Shown: one piece after another, positions 8,188 through 16,797 of the stretch
Numbering within the stretch: the first letter of the stretch is position 1
Layout: every line of letters begins with the position of its first letter
Source of the DNA: Desulfotomaculum nigrificans DSM 574
Lineage (GTDB): Bacteria; Bacillota; Desulfotomaculia; Desulfotomaculales; Desulfotomaculaceae
Direction of reading: 5' to 3'
NCBI RefSeq assembly: GCF_000189755.2
Contig: NZ_KI912183.1
Location: forward strand, 622,257-686,256
DNA: 64,000 nt
Translations under genes and position numbers: made by a program
The notes under the pieces: generated by a model
What the model was told of the DNA's origin: nothing
Database searches by the model: none
Seen by the model: the letters and a program-made list of their open reading frames with translations, nothing else

Positions 8188-8382
8188 ATGGATAAAGATA
8201 ACCGTAATAAATATCAAAAAGAAGAAGAAAAACATTATGCCACCGGGAAAAAATTCGTTTATGAGCCCACCGGCTCTGCCACCCATATTAATGTGGACGG
8301 CCAGTGGGAGCATGATTTTTACGACCACAATAAAAAGAAAAGTGCCACCGGTGGTACCGGAGACAACCCTTTAGCGGAATAG
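8188..8382 (+). CDS. Small hydrophilic protein of unknown function (64 aa)
   Basis: A 64-residue charged protein starts at ATG 8188 with a perfect AAGGAGG eight bases upstream, so it is very likely expressed. It is rich in Lys, Asp, Glu, Gly and Tyr (for example TGKKFVYEPTGSATH and WEHDFYDHNKKK), has no membrane segment and no motif I recognise. The low complexity and late-type composition would suit a spore or stress protein, but this is a guess. It is followed at once by a structured repeat and then a terminator. Confidence 0.6.
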   Translation: MDKDNRNKYQKEEEKHYATGKKFVYEPTGSATHINVDGQWEHDFYDHNKKKSATGGTGDNPLAE

Positions 8383-8384
8383 TT

Positions 8385-8474
8385 AGAAAACCTGGCTGGC
8401 GCCAAGCTCTTGGGTGCCAACGGCAGCCTTAGTTGTCCTTTTGCTGTCGGAAAGTCTTTCCGATATGCAAAAAT
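8385..8474 (+). repeat. Structured intergenic repeat, copy 1
   Basis: This 90-base stretch is clearly related to 15945-16031. Shared blocks are GGCTGGC.CCAAG, CGGCAGCCTTAGTTG, GTCGGAAAGT and CCGATATGC. It can fold into three hairpins; the last pairs TCGGAAAG with CTTTCCGA. It lies between the 64-residue ORF and a terminator. I do not recognise the family. Confidence 0.65.
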
Positions 8475-8477
8475 AGT

Positions 8478-8502
8478 GAAGCCCCTGACAAACAGGGACT
8501 TC
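8478..8502. terminator. Bidirectional terminator
   Basis: The stem GAAGCCCCTG/CAGGGACTTC has one C.A mismatch and a 5-nt loop. It is followed by ATTATTTTT on the plus strand and ACTATTTTTG on the minus strand. It serves the small ORF upstream and the convergent radical SAM gene. Confidence 0.8.
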
Positions 8503-8577
8503 ATTATTTTTACTGGTAATATAATCACTTGGCTAGTACATTACTTTTCTCACCTCTCTCACCTAACCGCTCGCATC

Positions 8578-9174
8578 TCAATCGATGGGTTTTCTCAAGC
8601 GAAATTCTGCCCCTAATTCATTGGCGATGGCCTGACATGCCGGAACATCCACGCCGGGCCAGTCCACCACCGAAAGGATTACCCTGGGAATAACTCCCAC
8701 ACATTTACGGGCAAATTCCAGCATAGAATAATATGCCTCTTCACCATTGGCCGGAGCACAAATTTTTACGTAGGTGGCCGCGTCCTGGGCATTTAAGGAG
8801 ATAGACATGGTATCCACCAAATTAGCTAGCTCCGGCACTATATTACGACCGTAAAACAGGTTAGCCTGGCCATTGGTATTAACCCGAATGGATTTGGCCC
8901 CCTGCTTTTTTAGTGCTGCGGCTACCTCCTTAACAATCTCCAATCTGCTTAAAGGTTCTCCGTAACCGCAAAAAACAATTTCTTGATATGGTCGTGGGTC
9001 CTTAACCGCCGCCAGTACTTCTTGGACGGTGGGCTCTTTCTCTAACCATAAGTTATAACCTATACCGGTGGCAGTTTGCCTAATACAAAAAGCGCACCGG
9101 TTGGGGCAGCGATTGGTAATATTTAAATACAAACTATCCTGAATCTGGTAACTTACAATAAATTGCCTGTCCAT
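8578..9174 (-). CDS. TatD-associated radical SAM protein
   Basis: A short (198 residues) radical SAM enzyme. The CX3CX2C cluster motif is CPNRCAFC at residues about 23-30, followed by FCGYGEPLSRLE (the GGEP-like SAM-binding motif), VNTNGQAN and MSISLNAQD. Size and the opening LYLNITNRCPNRCAFC match the family described as radical SAM proteins linked to TatD-family nucleases. No tatD gene is in the window. There is no auxiliary-cluster Cys array, so it is a minimal radical SAM domain. Substrate unknown. Confidence 0.8.
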   Translation of the reverse strand: MDRQFIVSYQIQDSLYLNITNRCPNRCAFCIRQTATGIGYNLWLEKEPTVQEVLAAVKDPRPYQEIVFCGYGEPLSRLEIVKEVAAALKKQGAKSIRVNTNGQANLFYGRNIVPELANLVDTMSISLNAQDAATYVKICAPANGEEAYYSMLEFARKCVGVIPRVILSVVDWPGVDVPACQAIANELGAEFRLRKPID

Positions 9175-9258
9175 TTATGTTGTCTCTCCCATCTTTGTGT
9201 CATAAAGAGGTGGTTGGCCCAATACAAATATGTTAAAAAGTGTAAGGAGGTTTACAAT

Positions 9259-9660
9259 ATGTCACCAATTAAACAGAATACACCGGGTCCCCCTTTTTTT
9301 AACTATACCGCAATTTTACGCGGTACCTTAGTTTCTTTGGGGTTTTCCTTGGGTTTAAGTATCCTGGCGGGGCTTGCTTACTATTTTACCAGTATATCTG
9401 AGAATTCCATCCCCTGGGTAGCTGCAACAATTCTTTTTGTCAGTGTCTCCCTGGGCAGTGGTTATGCCGCTAAAAGGGCTCGTAGCAAAGGGCTTTTTAA
9501 CGGTATAGGGGTTGGCGTTTTAACCTTTATATTGATTTGGATTTTAACTGGTTTATTCTTACCTGGTAATATTTTATTGGTGGGGGCTCTGGGTAAATTG
9601 GCTTTAACCGTAATAGCGGGCGGTATTGGTGGAATGATTGGTGTTAGTTTTGCCTCTTAG
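9259..9660 (+). CDS. TIGR04086 family membrane protein (YrzE-like)
   Basis: This 133-residue membrane protein starts at ATG 9259 with AAGGAGG eight bases upstream. An upstream in-frame start at 9163 would run into the divergent radical SAM gene and is rejected. Four hydrophobic helices are seen (about residues 20-42, 50-65, 78-95 and 108-130), with the Gly-rich RSKGLFNGIGVGVLT loop and GGIGGMIGV end typical of the TIGR04086/YrzE family. In other Firmicutes the family lies near yajC/secDF; here it stands alone. Function unknown. Confidence 0.75.
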   Translation: MSPIKQNTPGPPFFNYTAILRGTLVSLGFSLGLSILAGLAYYFTSISENSIPWVAATILFVSVSLGSGYAAKRARSKGLFNGIGVGVLTFILIWILTGLFLPGNILLVGALGKLALTVIAGGIGGMIGVSFAS

Positions 9661-9673
9661 CTCTGCTAAGAGG
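9653..9673 (+). terminator. Intrinsic terminator overlapping two stop codons
   Basis: The stem CCTCTTAG/CTAAGAGG (8 bp, loop CTCTG) is followed by TTTTT on the plus strand. The TAG of the membrane protein and the TAG of the convergent kinase both lie inside the stem. Confidence 0.85.
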
Positions 9674-10880
9674 TTTTTGCATTATCGTAGTTAACTAACG
9701 GTAATGTTACGGTAAAGGTACTGCCTTGACCAACGGTTGATTGTACCGATAATTTTCCTCCGTGGTTATCTATTATTTGAAAACTTACCGGTAATCCCAA
9801 ACCGGTTCCCTCCGGACGAGTAGTGAAAAAGGGATGGAATATCCGAGTCAGGTTTTTTTCCGGGATACCTAAACCTGTATCTTTAAAAGTTACCACTATT
9901 ACATTATCTGATGAAATGTAGGATGCTGCAACAGTTAATTCACCACCAGTGGGCATAGCGTGAATGGCATTGGTAACCAAATGTAAAAATACCTGTTTCA
10001 TTTGATCTTCATCCAACACAGCCAGTGGCAGGCTATTATCGTAATTCTTTATAATACTAATGCCCCGGCCCAGGCACTCACCTTCCACCAGTAATAAGAC
10101 ATGGTCTAAAATAGCGGGTAACGAGGCAAAACTTAAATTCGGGCTGGTTCGTCTGGCAAGTAGTAGTAATTCCTTAATGATATAGTTAATTTGATCGATT
10201 TCGGCTAACATCATGGAGATATGTTCCCGGGCCGGATCCCCCTGGGAGAACCGGTTCCCTAATACCTGGATTAAACCTCTCACCGAAGTTAAAGGGTTAC
10301 GTATTTCGTGAGCCGTTCCAGCAGCCAGTTCGCCAATCATCACCATTTTTTCACGCTGGGTGAACTGTTTTTCCTGTAAATAGCGTTCCGAAAGATTCCA
10401 AGCAGTAAATGTCGCTCCCACTACTTTTCCCTGTTGATCCACCACCGGGGAGGTACGCACCCAAAAAAAGGGGGAGAGTCCTTTTATATTGTGAGTAAAA
10501 CTAAGGTCCTGATCAAATTGATCTCCTGCTAAGGTTTGCCTTAACAGGTAAAAGGGACTGTTTGTACTATTATCCAGATCATATATATTGCCTTGATCAA
10601 CAGACCATATTTGTTTCGCCAGATCGTTAGTGTAGGTGATTTTGCCTTTAGCATTTACTGAGATAATTACTACCGGGAGTTGCATAATAAATGGGGGATA
10701 AGTTTCTGGGAGGTGCTTAGTTGTCATCCACAGCGCTAAAAAAATAAAGGCAGCAATATCAAGAAAACCAGCTATATATTGCACCCAACCAGGAACACTA
10801 AAAATAACCACAACCCATTGCACAAAACCTGCTGCCAATATTACCCCGGGAACAGTCAGGCATATTTTTTCGCTTGACAC
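9666..10880 (-). CDS. Orphan PAS sensor histidine kinase
   Basis: Two N-terminal hydrophobic helices (within the first 60 residues) are followed by a PAS domain (about 75-180). A HisKA domain carries the phospho-acceptor His in GTAHEIRNPLTSVRG, and an HATPase_c domain has an N box (HLVTNAIHAMP), G1 (DTGLGIP), F (FHPFFTTRPEGTGLGL) and G2 boxes. I choose GTG 10880 because GGGAGGGTG precedes it at normal spacing; an ATG at 10907 lacks one. No response regulator is adjacent. Architecture and orphan status are like the KinA-E type kinases that feed Spo0A, so a sporulation role is plausible but unproven. Confidence 0.88.
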   Translation of the reverse strand: MSSEKICLTVPGVILAAGFVQWVVVIFSVPGWVQYIAGFLDIAAFIFLALWMTTKHLPETYPPFIMQLPVVIISVNAKGKITYTNDLAKQIWSVDQGNIYDLDNSTNSPFYLLRQTLAGDQFDQDLSFTHNIKGLSPFFWVRTSPVVDQQGKVVGATFTAWNLSERYLQEKQFTQREKMVMIGELAAGTAHEIRNPLTSVRGLIQVLGNRFSQGDPAREHISMMLAEIDQINYIIKELLLLARRTSPNLSFASLPAILDHVLLLVEGECLGRGISIIKNYDNSLPLAVLDEDQMKQVFLHLVTNAIHAMPTGGELTVAASYISSDNVIVVTFKDTGLGIPEKNLTRIFHPFFTTRPEGTGLGLPVSFQIIDNHGGKLSVQSTVGQGSTFTVTLPLVNYDNAKTS

Positions 10881-11475
10881 AAGCACCCTCCCTCTATAAT
10901 TTTGCATTTTCTAAAGATATCTCGCTGGATCTTAGATTTTCACATTTTCAAGAACAAGCTTTATGGGCAAGTTTTACTCACTTCTTGATTACCCGGCCAT
11001 CTCAGAAGCGAGACTGTCAAGGGTCCGAATTTCGGCGGAGACGCAGCCCTTGCCATTGACTGGCCGGGCGGATGCGATGTAAAATCACCGTTCGCTGTGC
11101 TTTTATGCGGCCTGTAATGCCGGCCTTTTAATGTCTCCTATGTAAGGAATCTTATTATTAAGATAACATCAGACTGAAATAATTATTACGACAGCAAATT
11201 GGATAATCCTGCCATATTTTGTAGATCTTAAGAAATTTTTATTATTTATTACTTTATTGTCAAAAATGTTCAAGGCAAGCCAATTGGCCTGCCTTGATCC
11301 TAATTCCAGATTTTCAACAACAAAGACCGTATAAAATTGGGAAGCCGCACAAAATAAACGCGCAAACCTATCACCCCTTGTTTATTTCAATTTCTTTAAT
11401 ATTGTATTTTCTTGGGGTCGGATTTGTGCATATATGTTACATTATGACGACTTAGAGAAAAAAATACCTTAAATC
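10881..11475. other. About 600-bp intergenic region with a GC-rich block and a hairpin
   Basis: A GC-rich segment (about 10983-11082) is set in AT-rich sequence. It contains a 39-codon plus-strand ORF (ATG 10963 to TAA 11080-11082, no good ribosome binding site) whose end is rich in Arg and Pro. It shares CCGGGCGGATG with the block at 609-619. A long hairpin (11271-11296) follows. No clear gene was found. Confidence 0.5.
11271..11296 (-). terminator. Palindromic hairpin, probable pssA terminator
   Basis: CAAGGCA-A-GCCAATTGGC-C-TGCCTTG forms a 10-bp stem with one A/C mismatch and an AATT loop. On the minus strand it is followed by AACATTTTTG. It is about 180 bases after the pssA stop. Confidence 0.55.
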
Positions 11476-11991
11476 CTAAAATTTTGGCACCTTTAATTTA
11501 CTTACCATCAGTCCGGATAATAACAACATAACCAATGGCAAAGCCAGCACGGGTAAAGGCAACTGGTTATTGGTGATTAGCACTAAAATTGCCACAATGG
11601 CGCCAGCAGCTGTAATAGGCACTCCCATAAAACTACCGCTAAAGGTGGTTACATTAAAACGGGCTAACCGTAACGCACCGCACATTACGAAAGCTAAACT
11701 AATACCTAATCCCATGTAACCCAAATCAGACAGGTTAAGGGCATAGGCAAGAATGGCCGGGGCCACACCGAAGGATACCAGGTCAGCTAAAGAATCCAAC
11801 TCTTTACCGAAGTCGGAAGAAACCTGTAGCTTTCTGGCCACTTTACCGTCCAAAAAGTCCATAACCCCGGCCATTAATATCATTAAAGCTCCGCGATTAT
11901 ATTGTTCTCCCAACGCCAAAACCAAAGCAAAAACCCCAAAGACTAGATTGCCCAGTGTGAATAAACTGGGTATGTGTCGACCCCTACTCAT
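11476..11991 (-). CDS. pssA: CDP-diacylglycerol-serine O-phosphatidyltransferase
   Basis: PssA makes phosphatidylserine from CDP-diacylglycerol and serine in the membrane, the first step to phosphatidylethanolamine. The 171-residue protein carries a perfect CDP-alcohol phosphotransferase motif beginning DGKVAR (about residues 48-53), with Gly and two Asp at the exact D-G-x2-A-R-x8-G-x3-D-x3-D spacing. It has five or six hydrophobic segments. The opening RGRHIPSLFTLGNLVFG is typical of class II PssA. The usual partner psd (decarboxylase) is not adjacent. Confidence 0.92.
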   Translation of the reverse strand: MSRGRHIPSLFTLGNLVFGVFALVLALGEQYNRGALMILMAGVMDFLDGKVARKLQVSSDFGKELDSLADLVSFGVAPAILAYALNLSDLGYMGLGISLAFVMCGALRLARFNVTTFSGSFMGVPITAAGAIVAILVLITNNQLPLPVLALPLVMLLLSGLMVSKLKVPKF

Positions 11992-12145
11992 TGGGTAACC
12001 TCCCCATTATTGTTTCGCCAATCAATTCCTGGACACATGGTATATGCCTGCATCCTATTTTAGCATCCCCCTGGCCTAAGTAAAAGAGGTATCCAAATTA
12101 TTATTAATTTTCCAGGGAGCTAAGAAAAAATTTTAATGAATCCCG

Positions 12146-14938
12146 TTAGTTGGGGTTTAACCAGGTATAAACCTTAGATAAAATTTGCTGCCAACTACCT
12201 CTGAAATGTTCGGTAACAGGTAAAGAATTAAAAAATTTTACTCCGTACCTTTTCTCCACCAACCGACTATCTAGTATCACCACTGCCCCTTTATCCTCGG
12301 GGTCTCGGATTAAGCGGCCAAATCCCTGTTTAAACTTAATGACGGCCTGGGGAATTTGGTAATCATGAAAACCGTTGCCCCCCTGCCTGGCTATTCTTTG
12401 CAACCTCGCTTCTACCACCGGTTGGTTGGGAGGTGAAAAAGGTAGCTTCACGATAATCACACAAGATAGAGTCTCACCCGGTATGTCCACACCTTCCCAA
12501 AAACTGGCGGCCCCAAAAAGAACTGTTCGGTGGCCTTCTTTAAATTGTTCCACCAGGCGGCCCCGACTGCCGTCCAACTCGTGACCCAGCAGACAAATAT
12601 CTTGCTCCTCAAAATCTTCCTTTAGCCTGTGGTAAACTTCCCGCAGGGACCTGTGAGAGGTAAATAATACCAAAGTGCGTCCTCCAGCGGCCAAGCTCAA
12701 ACGGTAGATGATTGACGATATCACGTCATGATAGGCCTTATCCCCTAGATCTCCCGGTTGAGGGATGTCCCTGGCAGCACATAAAAGTACCTGCTCACTA
12801 TAATTAAAGGGAGAATCCAATTGTTTCTCATTAATACTGTCTTTGGGCAATAAATCTAATCCAATACTTTTAATAAAATAGTCAAAGCTGCCATTTACCG
12901 AAAGAGTGGCAGAAGTTAAAATAACCGGCCGTTTAGCGGAAAACAGTTTCTCTTGCAGCAAAGGACCCACATCAATAGGTGCTGCCCTTAATAAAATATC
13001 CGTCTCGCTGCTGCCCTCAAGCCAGTAGACATAGCCATCACCCTGGCTGCGGCCAATGAATTCCAATTTATTGGCCAATTCCTGGCCCAGGGAGATTGCT
13101 GAGGCCATATCTTTGATTACCCCGGCCGCATCCTCGGTTAGGGTAATCACTTCTTCCAGGCGAGCAGATAATTTAATCAATAGTTGGTTGAAAGTTCTAA
13201 TATTAACCAGTAAATTATCCAGTTCCGTATCAATCGCCAGCGGCAGGGAGCAAACTCCGTCCGGGTTTTCCGGTCGGTCAAAACGCAGGTTATAGCGGCC
13301 AAAATCGCTATTAACGGCGCTCTGACCAGCCCAGCGGTGCAGCATTTCAAAAAGTACCGTGACCGAATCCATACAGGTTTGTTTAGCAGCTATGGATTGT
13401 TTTAATAACTTCTGCCATCCTTCTGGATCCACCGACACTACTAATTGTTCCAATTTTTGTAGCTGCCGACCGGTAGCCGTCAACCAGCGAGACACTTCGC
13501 TGCGACCGGATGTATAGCCCAAGTGTTCAGTGGCGGTGTTTTCCAGATGATGGGCTTCATCAATGATTAACGGGCCATAGGACGGTAAAACCATGTTATC
13601 AGTGTTAACATCACTAAGTAAAAGTGAATGATTTACGATTACCACATCAGCCTGTTCGGCAGCCCGCCTGGCAGCAGCAAAGAAACATTTTTCGGCAAAG
13701 AAGCGGCATCTGCTACCCAGACAACCATCACTTTCCGAGCAAACCCGGTACCAATACTCGGATTCTTGATAAGGAATGAACAGTTCACTTTTATCACCTG
13801 TTATTGTTTGGTGCAACCACACCAGTAGTCTGGCTAGAAAATGAGCCTCCTCGGGTTGGTGATTTGGTTCAGCCATTAAAGCAAACCAACGGCGCAGACA
13901 TAGATAATTACTGCGGCCTTTCATCAGGGCGGCTTTAAACTCAAAATCCGGCAAATTGGCCAGCAAAGGCAAATCTTTATGCCATAACTGTTCTTGCAGG
14001 TTGATAGTGTGGGTGGTAATTAAGACACGTTCATCATTTTGCCTGGCCCAAACAATAGCCGGTACTAAATAGGCCAGTGATTTACCGGTACCGGTGCCGG
14101 CCTCCACCAATAATATTTTATCCTCGTTAAAGGCCTTCACCACTTCACCCATCATGTCGCATTGTTGAGGTCGGTATTGAAACCTGGGCATGGTAGATTC
14201 CATGGCCCCCTGGGGGCCTAGTATATTCAGGCAATCTGTTAAGGAAATAGCTGTTTTATCTTGCTTCTGGCGGTCCCCGGTGGTTGGTTCTAGTGGCGGG
14301 GCGCCGGGTATCCTTTGGCCAAGCTTTTTATCGGGAAACTTTTTTAACAGTTGGTTACTTATCTCTTGGAATACAGGATGCCAAGCCGAACCGGCCTCTC
14401 TTAACAGATGGCTTAACTGCCAAACCACCTCAGGTTCCGTGTCGGTTAAGTTGCTTAACAGCTTAAGCATTAACCGGGCCGAACTGCGGGCATCATCTAA
14501 AGCCCGGTGTTCCACATTAACTTCAACGCCGGCAATTTTGCATAACTCGCCTAACCGGTGACTGGGGGCAGATGGCTGCAATATTCTGGCCAATTCAAGG
14601 GTATCGTATAAATCATTGGGCAACTGATGTCCACAGGCGGCTGCCAAAAAATCCCGGTCAAATTTTATGTTATGACCTACCAATGGCAGGTCGCCAATAA
14701 AAGTTAAAATTTTAGGTATAATGGTCTGGAACCAGGGAGCCGATTGGAAGTCGTCATCTTTTAGTCCGGTTAATTGTTTAATTTTAACCGGTAAAGGCCC
14801 GCCAGGACGCACCAGTGATTGAAAAAAATCCCTCTCCTGGCCGTCAATCACCTTCACCATGCCAATTTCTATGATATCATCGGACCAGCAATCCAGCCCG
14901 GTGGTTTCCAAATCTAAAGCTACAAAAGAAAACATCAA
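12146..14938 (-). CDS. dinG: DinG-type helicase with N-terminal DnaQ-like exonuclease domain
   Basis: This 930-residue protein fuses two parts. Residues about 1-165 are a DEDDh 3'-5' exonuclease (ALDLETTGLD, GHNIKFDRDFL, HRALDDARSS). Residues about 250-930 are an XPD/DinG superfamily 2 helicase with Walker A GTGTGKS, DEAH box IIDEAHHLE, GAASFWEGVDIPG and the motif VI-like QGFGRLIRDPEDKG. This is the Firmicute DinG layout. A Cys-rich stretch (CSESDGCLGSRC, then EKC, plus an earlier YLC) lies where XPD and E. coli DinG hold a [4Fe-4S] cluster, so a cluster is possible. It likely acts in DNA repair and is transcribed alone. Confidence 0.9.
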   Translation of the reverse strand: MMFSFVALDLETTGLDCWSDDIIEIGMVKVIDGQERDFFQSLVRPGGPLPVKIKQLTGLKDDDFQSAPWFQTIIPKILTFIGDLPLVGHNIKFDRDFLAAACGHQLPNDLYDTLELARILQPSAPSHRLGELCKIAGVEVNVEHRALDDARSSARLMLKLLSNLTDTEPEVVWQLSHLLREAGSAWHPVFQEISNQLLKKFPDKKLGQRIPGAPPLEPTTGDRQKQDKTAISLTDCLNILGPQGAMESTMPRFQYRPQQCDMMGEVVKAFNEDKILLVEAGTGTGKSLAYLVPAIVWARQNDERVLITTHTINLQEQLWHKDLPLLANLPDFEFKAALMKGRSNYLCLRRWFALMAEPNHQPEEAHFLARLLVWLHQTITGDKSELFIPYQESEYWYRVCSESDGCLGSRCRFFAEKCFFAAARRAAEQADVVIVNHSLLLSDVNTDNMVLPSYGPLIIDEAHHLENTATEHLGYTSGRSEVSRWLTATGRQLQKLEQLVVSVDPEGWQKLLKQSIAAKQTCMDSVTVLFEMLHRWAGQSAVNSDFGRYNLRFDRPENPDGVCSLPLAIDTELDNLLVNIRTFNQLLIKLSARLEEVITLTEDAAGVIKDMASAISLGQELANKLEFIGRSQGDGYVYWLEGSSETDILLRAAPIDVGPLLQEKLFSAKRPVILTSATLSVNGSFDYFIKSIGLDLLPKDSINEKQLDSPFNYSEQVLLCAARDIPQPGDLGDKAYHDVISSIIYRLSLAAGGRTLVLFTSHRSLREVYHRLKEDFEEQDICLLGHELDGSRGRLVEQFKEGHRTVLFGAASFWEGVDIPGETLSCVIIVKLPFSPPNQPVVEARLQRIARQGGNGFHDYQIPQAVIKFKQGFGRLIRDPEDKGAVVILDSRLVEKRYGVKFFNSLPVTEHFRGSWQQILSKVYTWLNPN

Positions 14939-15042
14939 ACCCCTTAACCCCCATACTTATATCCTAACCTTTTTAAATTCTATTGCTAAAGACCGATATC
15001 CTGCCTACAATATAAATTATTGAGATATAGGAGGCCGTTATT

Positions 15043-15396
15043 ATGGGTATTAATTTAGCTGAAGTTAGCTCTGCATTAAAGCTATTAGAGGAAACACTTG
15101 GGGCTAAGATGATCAAGGCGGAGGTTCATAAAATAGATGGTTGGAATCCCGAAGGTGCGCCGGGATTGCACCCGCTGGTTTTACTATGGTATAAATGCCG
15201 GGAAGACTTGGCCATGGCCTCCTTAACCGGCACTTCTCCCAACTCCCGGTGGGTACAGGAGCTTCTGTCATTAGCCGGCCTTTTACAGTCCGCCGCTGTA
15301 CATCCCCGGTATCAGCAGGTGGTTGTAAAGCTCAGGTATAAAGAAAGTGTGCATGAGGGTATTAACCAGTTAAAGGAACTTCGTCTGGACGAATAA
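15043..15396 (+). CDS. Conserved-looking hypothetical protein (117 aa)
   Basis: A 117-residue soluble protein starts at ATG 15043 with ATAGGAGG upstream. It looks alpha-helical at both ends (EVSSALKLLEETLGAK and LRYKESVHEGINQLKEL) with a central segment HPLVLLWYKCREDLAMASL. I recognise no family. Good ribosome binding site, normal composition and a strong terminator right after the stop support a real gene. Confidence 0.65.
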   Translation: MGINLAEVSSALKLLEETLGAKMIKAEVHKIDGWNPEGAPGLHPLVLLWYKCREDLAMASLTGTSPNSRWVQELLSLAGLLQSAAVHPRYQQVVVKLRYKESVHEGINQLKELRLDE

Positions 15397-15398
15397 CA

Positions 15399-15434
15399 AA
15401 GACCGGCCTCTCAACGTAGAGAGAGGCCGGTCTT
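15399..15434. terminator. Strong bidirectional terminator
   Basis: A 14-bp perfect stem (AAGACCGGCCTCTC with GAGAGGCCGGTCTT, 8-nt loop) sits between two convergent genes. It is followed by TATCCTTATTC on one side and TGTTATTC on the other. Confidence 0.85.
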
Positions 15435-15438
15435 ATCC

Positions 15439-15873
15439 TTATTCTTCGTAAACCCTTACTTCCTTCATTTTGTCGCCGGGCTTAATTTGGTCCACATACT
15501 CCATACCTTCAATTACCTGGCCAAAAACGGTATGCACTCCGTCCAGGTGGGGAAAAGTATCATAACAAATAAAGAATTGGCTGCCACCGGTATCTTTACC
15601 GGCATGGGCCATGGATAGCGCACCTCTGATGTGTTTATTGGGGTTACCTTCTGTCTCACATTTGATGGTATAACCGGGGCCGCCGGTTCCGGTGCCATAG
15701 GGGCAACCGCCCTGGGCCACAAAACCGGGAATTACCCGGTGAAAGGTTAAACCATTGTAAAACCCTGAATTAGCTAATTTTTCAAAGTTGGCTACTGTGC
15801 CGGGGGCATCCTTTTCTTTAAGTTCAATTACCACTTTACCGCCTTTCTCCAGCGTAATTTCTGCTTTTTTCAA
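15439..15873 (-). CDS. Cyclophilin-type peptidyl-prolyl cis-trans isomerase
   Basis: This 144-residue cytoplasmic single-domain cyclophilin catalyses proline isomerisation during folding. Active-site segments are visible: [13 protein letters not shown] (catalytic Arg and Phe), GALSMAH, GGSQFFI and [12 protein letters not shown]. There is no signal peptide. ATG 15873 has GGAGGA upstream. PpiB-like; the symbol is left open because several paralogues may exist. Confidence 0.94.
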   Translation of the reverse strand: MKKAEITLEKGGKVVIELKEKDAPGTVANFEKLANSGFYNGLTFHRVIPGFVAQGGCPYGTGTGGPGYTIKCETEGNPNKHIRGALSMAHAGKDTGGSQFFICYDTFPHLDGVHTVFGQVIEGMEYVDQIKPGDKMKEVRVYEE

Positions 15874-15944
15874 TGGTACGTCCTCCTTCGGGTATAATCC
15901 ACTTTATTTTACTACAAAGAAAGGCAGTAGGCAATTTCTGACAA

Positions 15945-16031
15945 AGAAAACTTGGCTGGCACCAAGCCCGGCGGCAGCCTTAGTTGCCCTTGTGCATGTC
16001 GGAAAGTTTAGACTTCCCGATATGCCAAGAA
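15945..16031 (+). repeat. Structured intergenic repeat, copy 2
   Basis: Second copy of the element at 8385-8474. It holds a CTTGG/CCAAG hairpin, a GGCA/TGCC hairpin and a TCGGAAAGT/ACTTCCCGA hairpin, and ends with GATATGCC. It begins about 70 bases upstream of the cyclophilin gene and ends one base from the stop codon of the hydrolase gene at 16033. Confidence 0.65.
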
Positions 16032-16032
16032 A

Positions 16033-16719
16033 TTAAATCTCCATGGATTCCCCTGGCTGCAGAACATTTACTTTGGCCACTGTTTCTTTCTCAACAGCTT
16101 GCTTGAAGGCTAAAGGATCCTGGGTGATTAGGGGGAAGGTGTTATAATGCATGGGTACCACCACCTGAGGATTAAGCATTTTTACTGCTTCCAGGGCGTC
16201 TGTCGGGCCCATGGTAAAATTATCCCCAATGGGCAGCAATGCTACATCAATGTCATGCATACTGCCAATCAGTTTCATGTCCCCGAATAAACCGGTATCA
16301 CCGGCATGATAAACCGTTTTGCCGTTTACGGTAATCAGAAAACCGCAAGGATTACCCAGGTATTCAGCGGGGCCCTTATCACCACCGACGGAATTGCCGT
16401 GTAAGGCCTGGGTCAGCTTAACTTTAAAGGAGCCAAAATCGTGGGTCCCGCCTATGTGCATGGCATGGGCCTTAACTCCTTGGCGGGCAAAGTAATTGGC
16501 CAACTCAAAAACCGCAATAACGGTGGCATCCGATTGCCGGGCCAGGGTCAGCGTGTCACCGATATGATCCCCGTGTCCGTGAGTCACTAAAATATGATCC
16601 GGCTTGATTTGCAAATTGGCCGGCGCCTGAGGATTGCCGGTAATAAAGGGGTCAATGACAATGGTCAGACCAGCTGACTCCAGCATAAAAGCAGCATGTC
16701 CCAAAAAAGTTAGACGCAA
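16033..16719 (-). CDS. Metal-dependent hydrolase, UPF0173 (YtkL-like) metallo-beta-lactamase fold
   Basis: This 228-residue protein opens with LTFLGHAAFMLE and has the metallo-beta-lactamase metal motif HGHGDHIGD (HxHxDH), then ALHGNSVGG, VYHAGDTGLF (the bridging Asp region) and VPMHYNTFP at the C-terminus. These are the UPF0173 family marks. The family is cytoplasmic and its substrate is not established; some members have been proposed to hydrolyse phospho- or acyl-containing metabolites. GGAGATG precedes ATG 16719. It is monocistronic. Confidence 0.88.
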   Translation of the reverse strand: MRLTFLGHAAFMLESAGLTIVIDPFITGNPQAPANLQIKPDHILVTHGHGDHIGDTLTLARQSDATVIAVFELANYFARQGVKAHAMHIGGTHDFGSFKVKLTQALHGNSVGGDKGPAEYLGNPCGFLITVNGKTVYHAGDTGLFGDMKLIGSMHDIDVALLPIGDNFTMGPTDALEAVKMLNPQVVVPMHYNTFPLITQDPLAFKQAVEKETVAKVNVLQPGESMEI

Positions 16720-16797
16720 TTATACCATCTCCTTCCAACAGGATGATACCATCTTCCCCACTTTTTAAGCAAGATATACTAAAACCAGTCAGTGGAA

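Noticed and set aside
9163-9258. N-terminal extension of the TIGR04086 membrane protein
   Set aside because: It would overlap the divergent radical SAM gene, while ATG 9259 has a perfect AAGGAGG.
10963-11082. 39-codon ORF in the pssA/kinase spacer
   Set aside because: No ribosome binding site and no recognised family; kept only as part of the GC-rich block finding.
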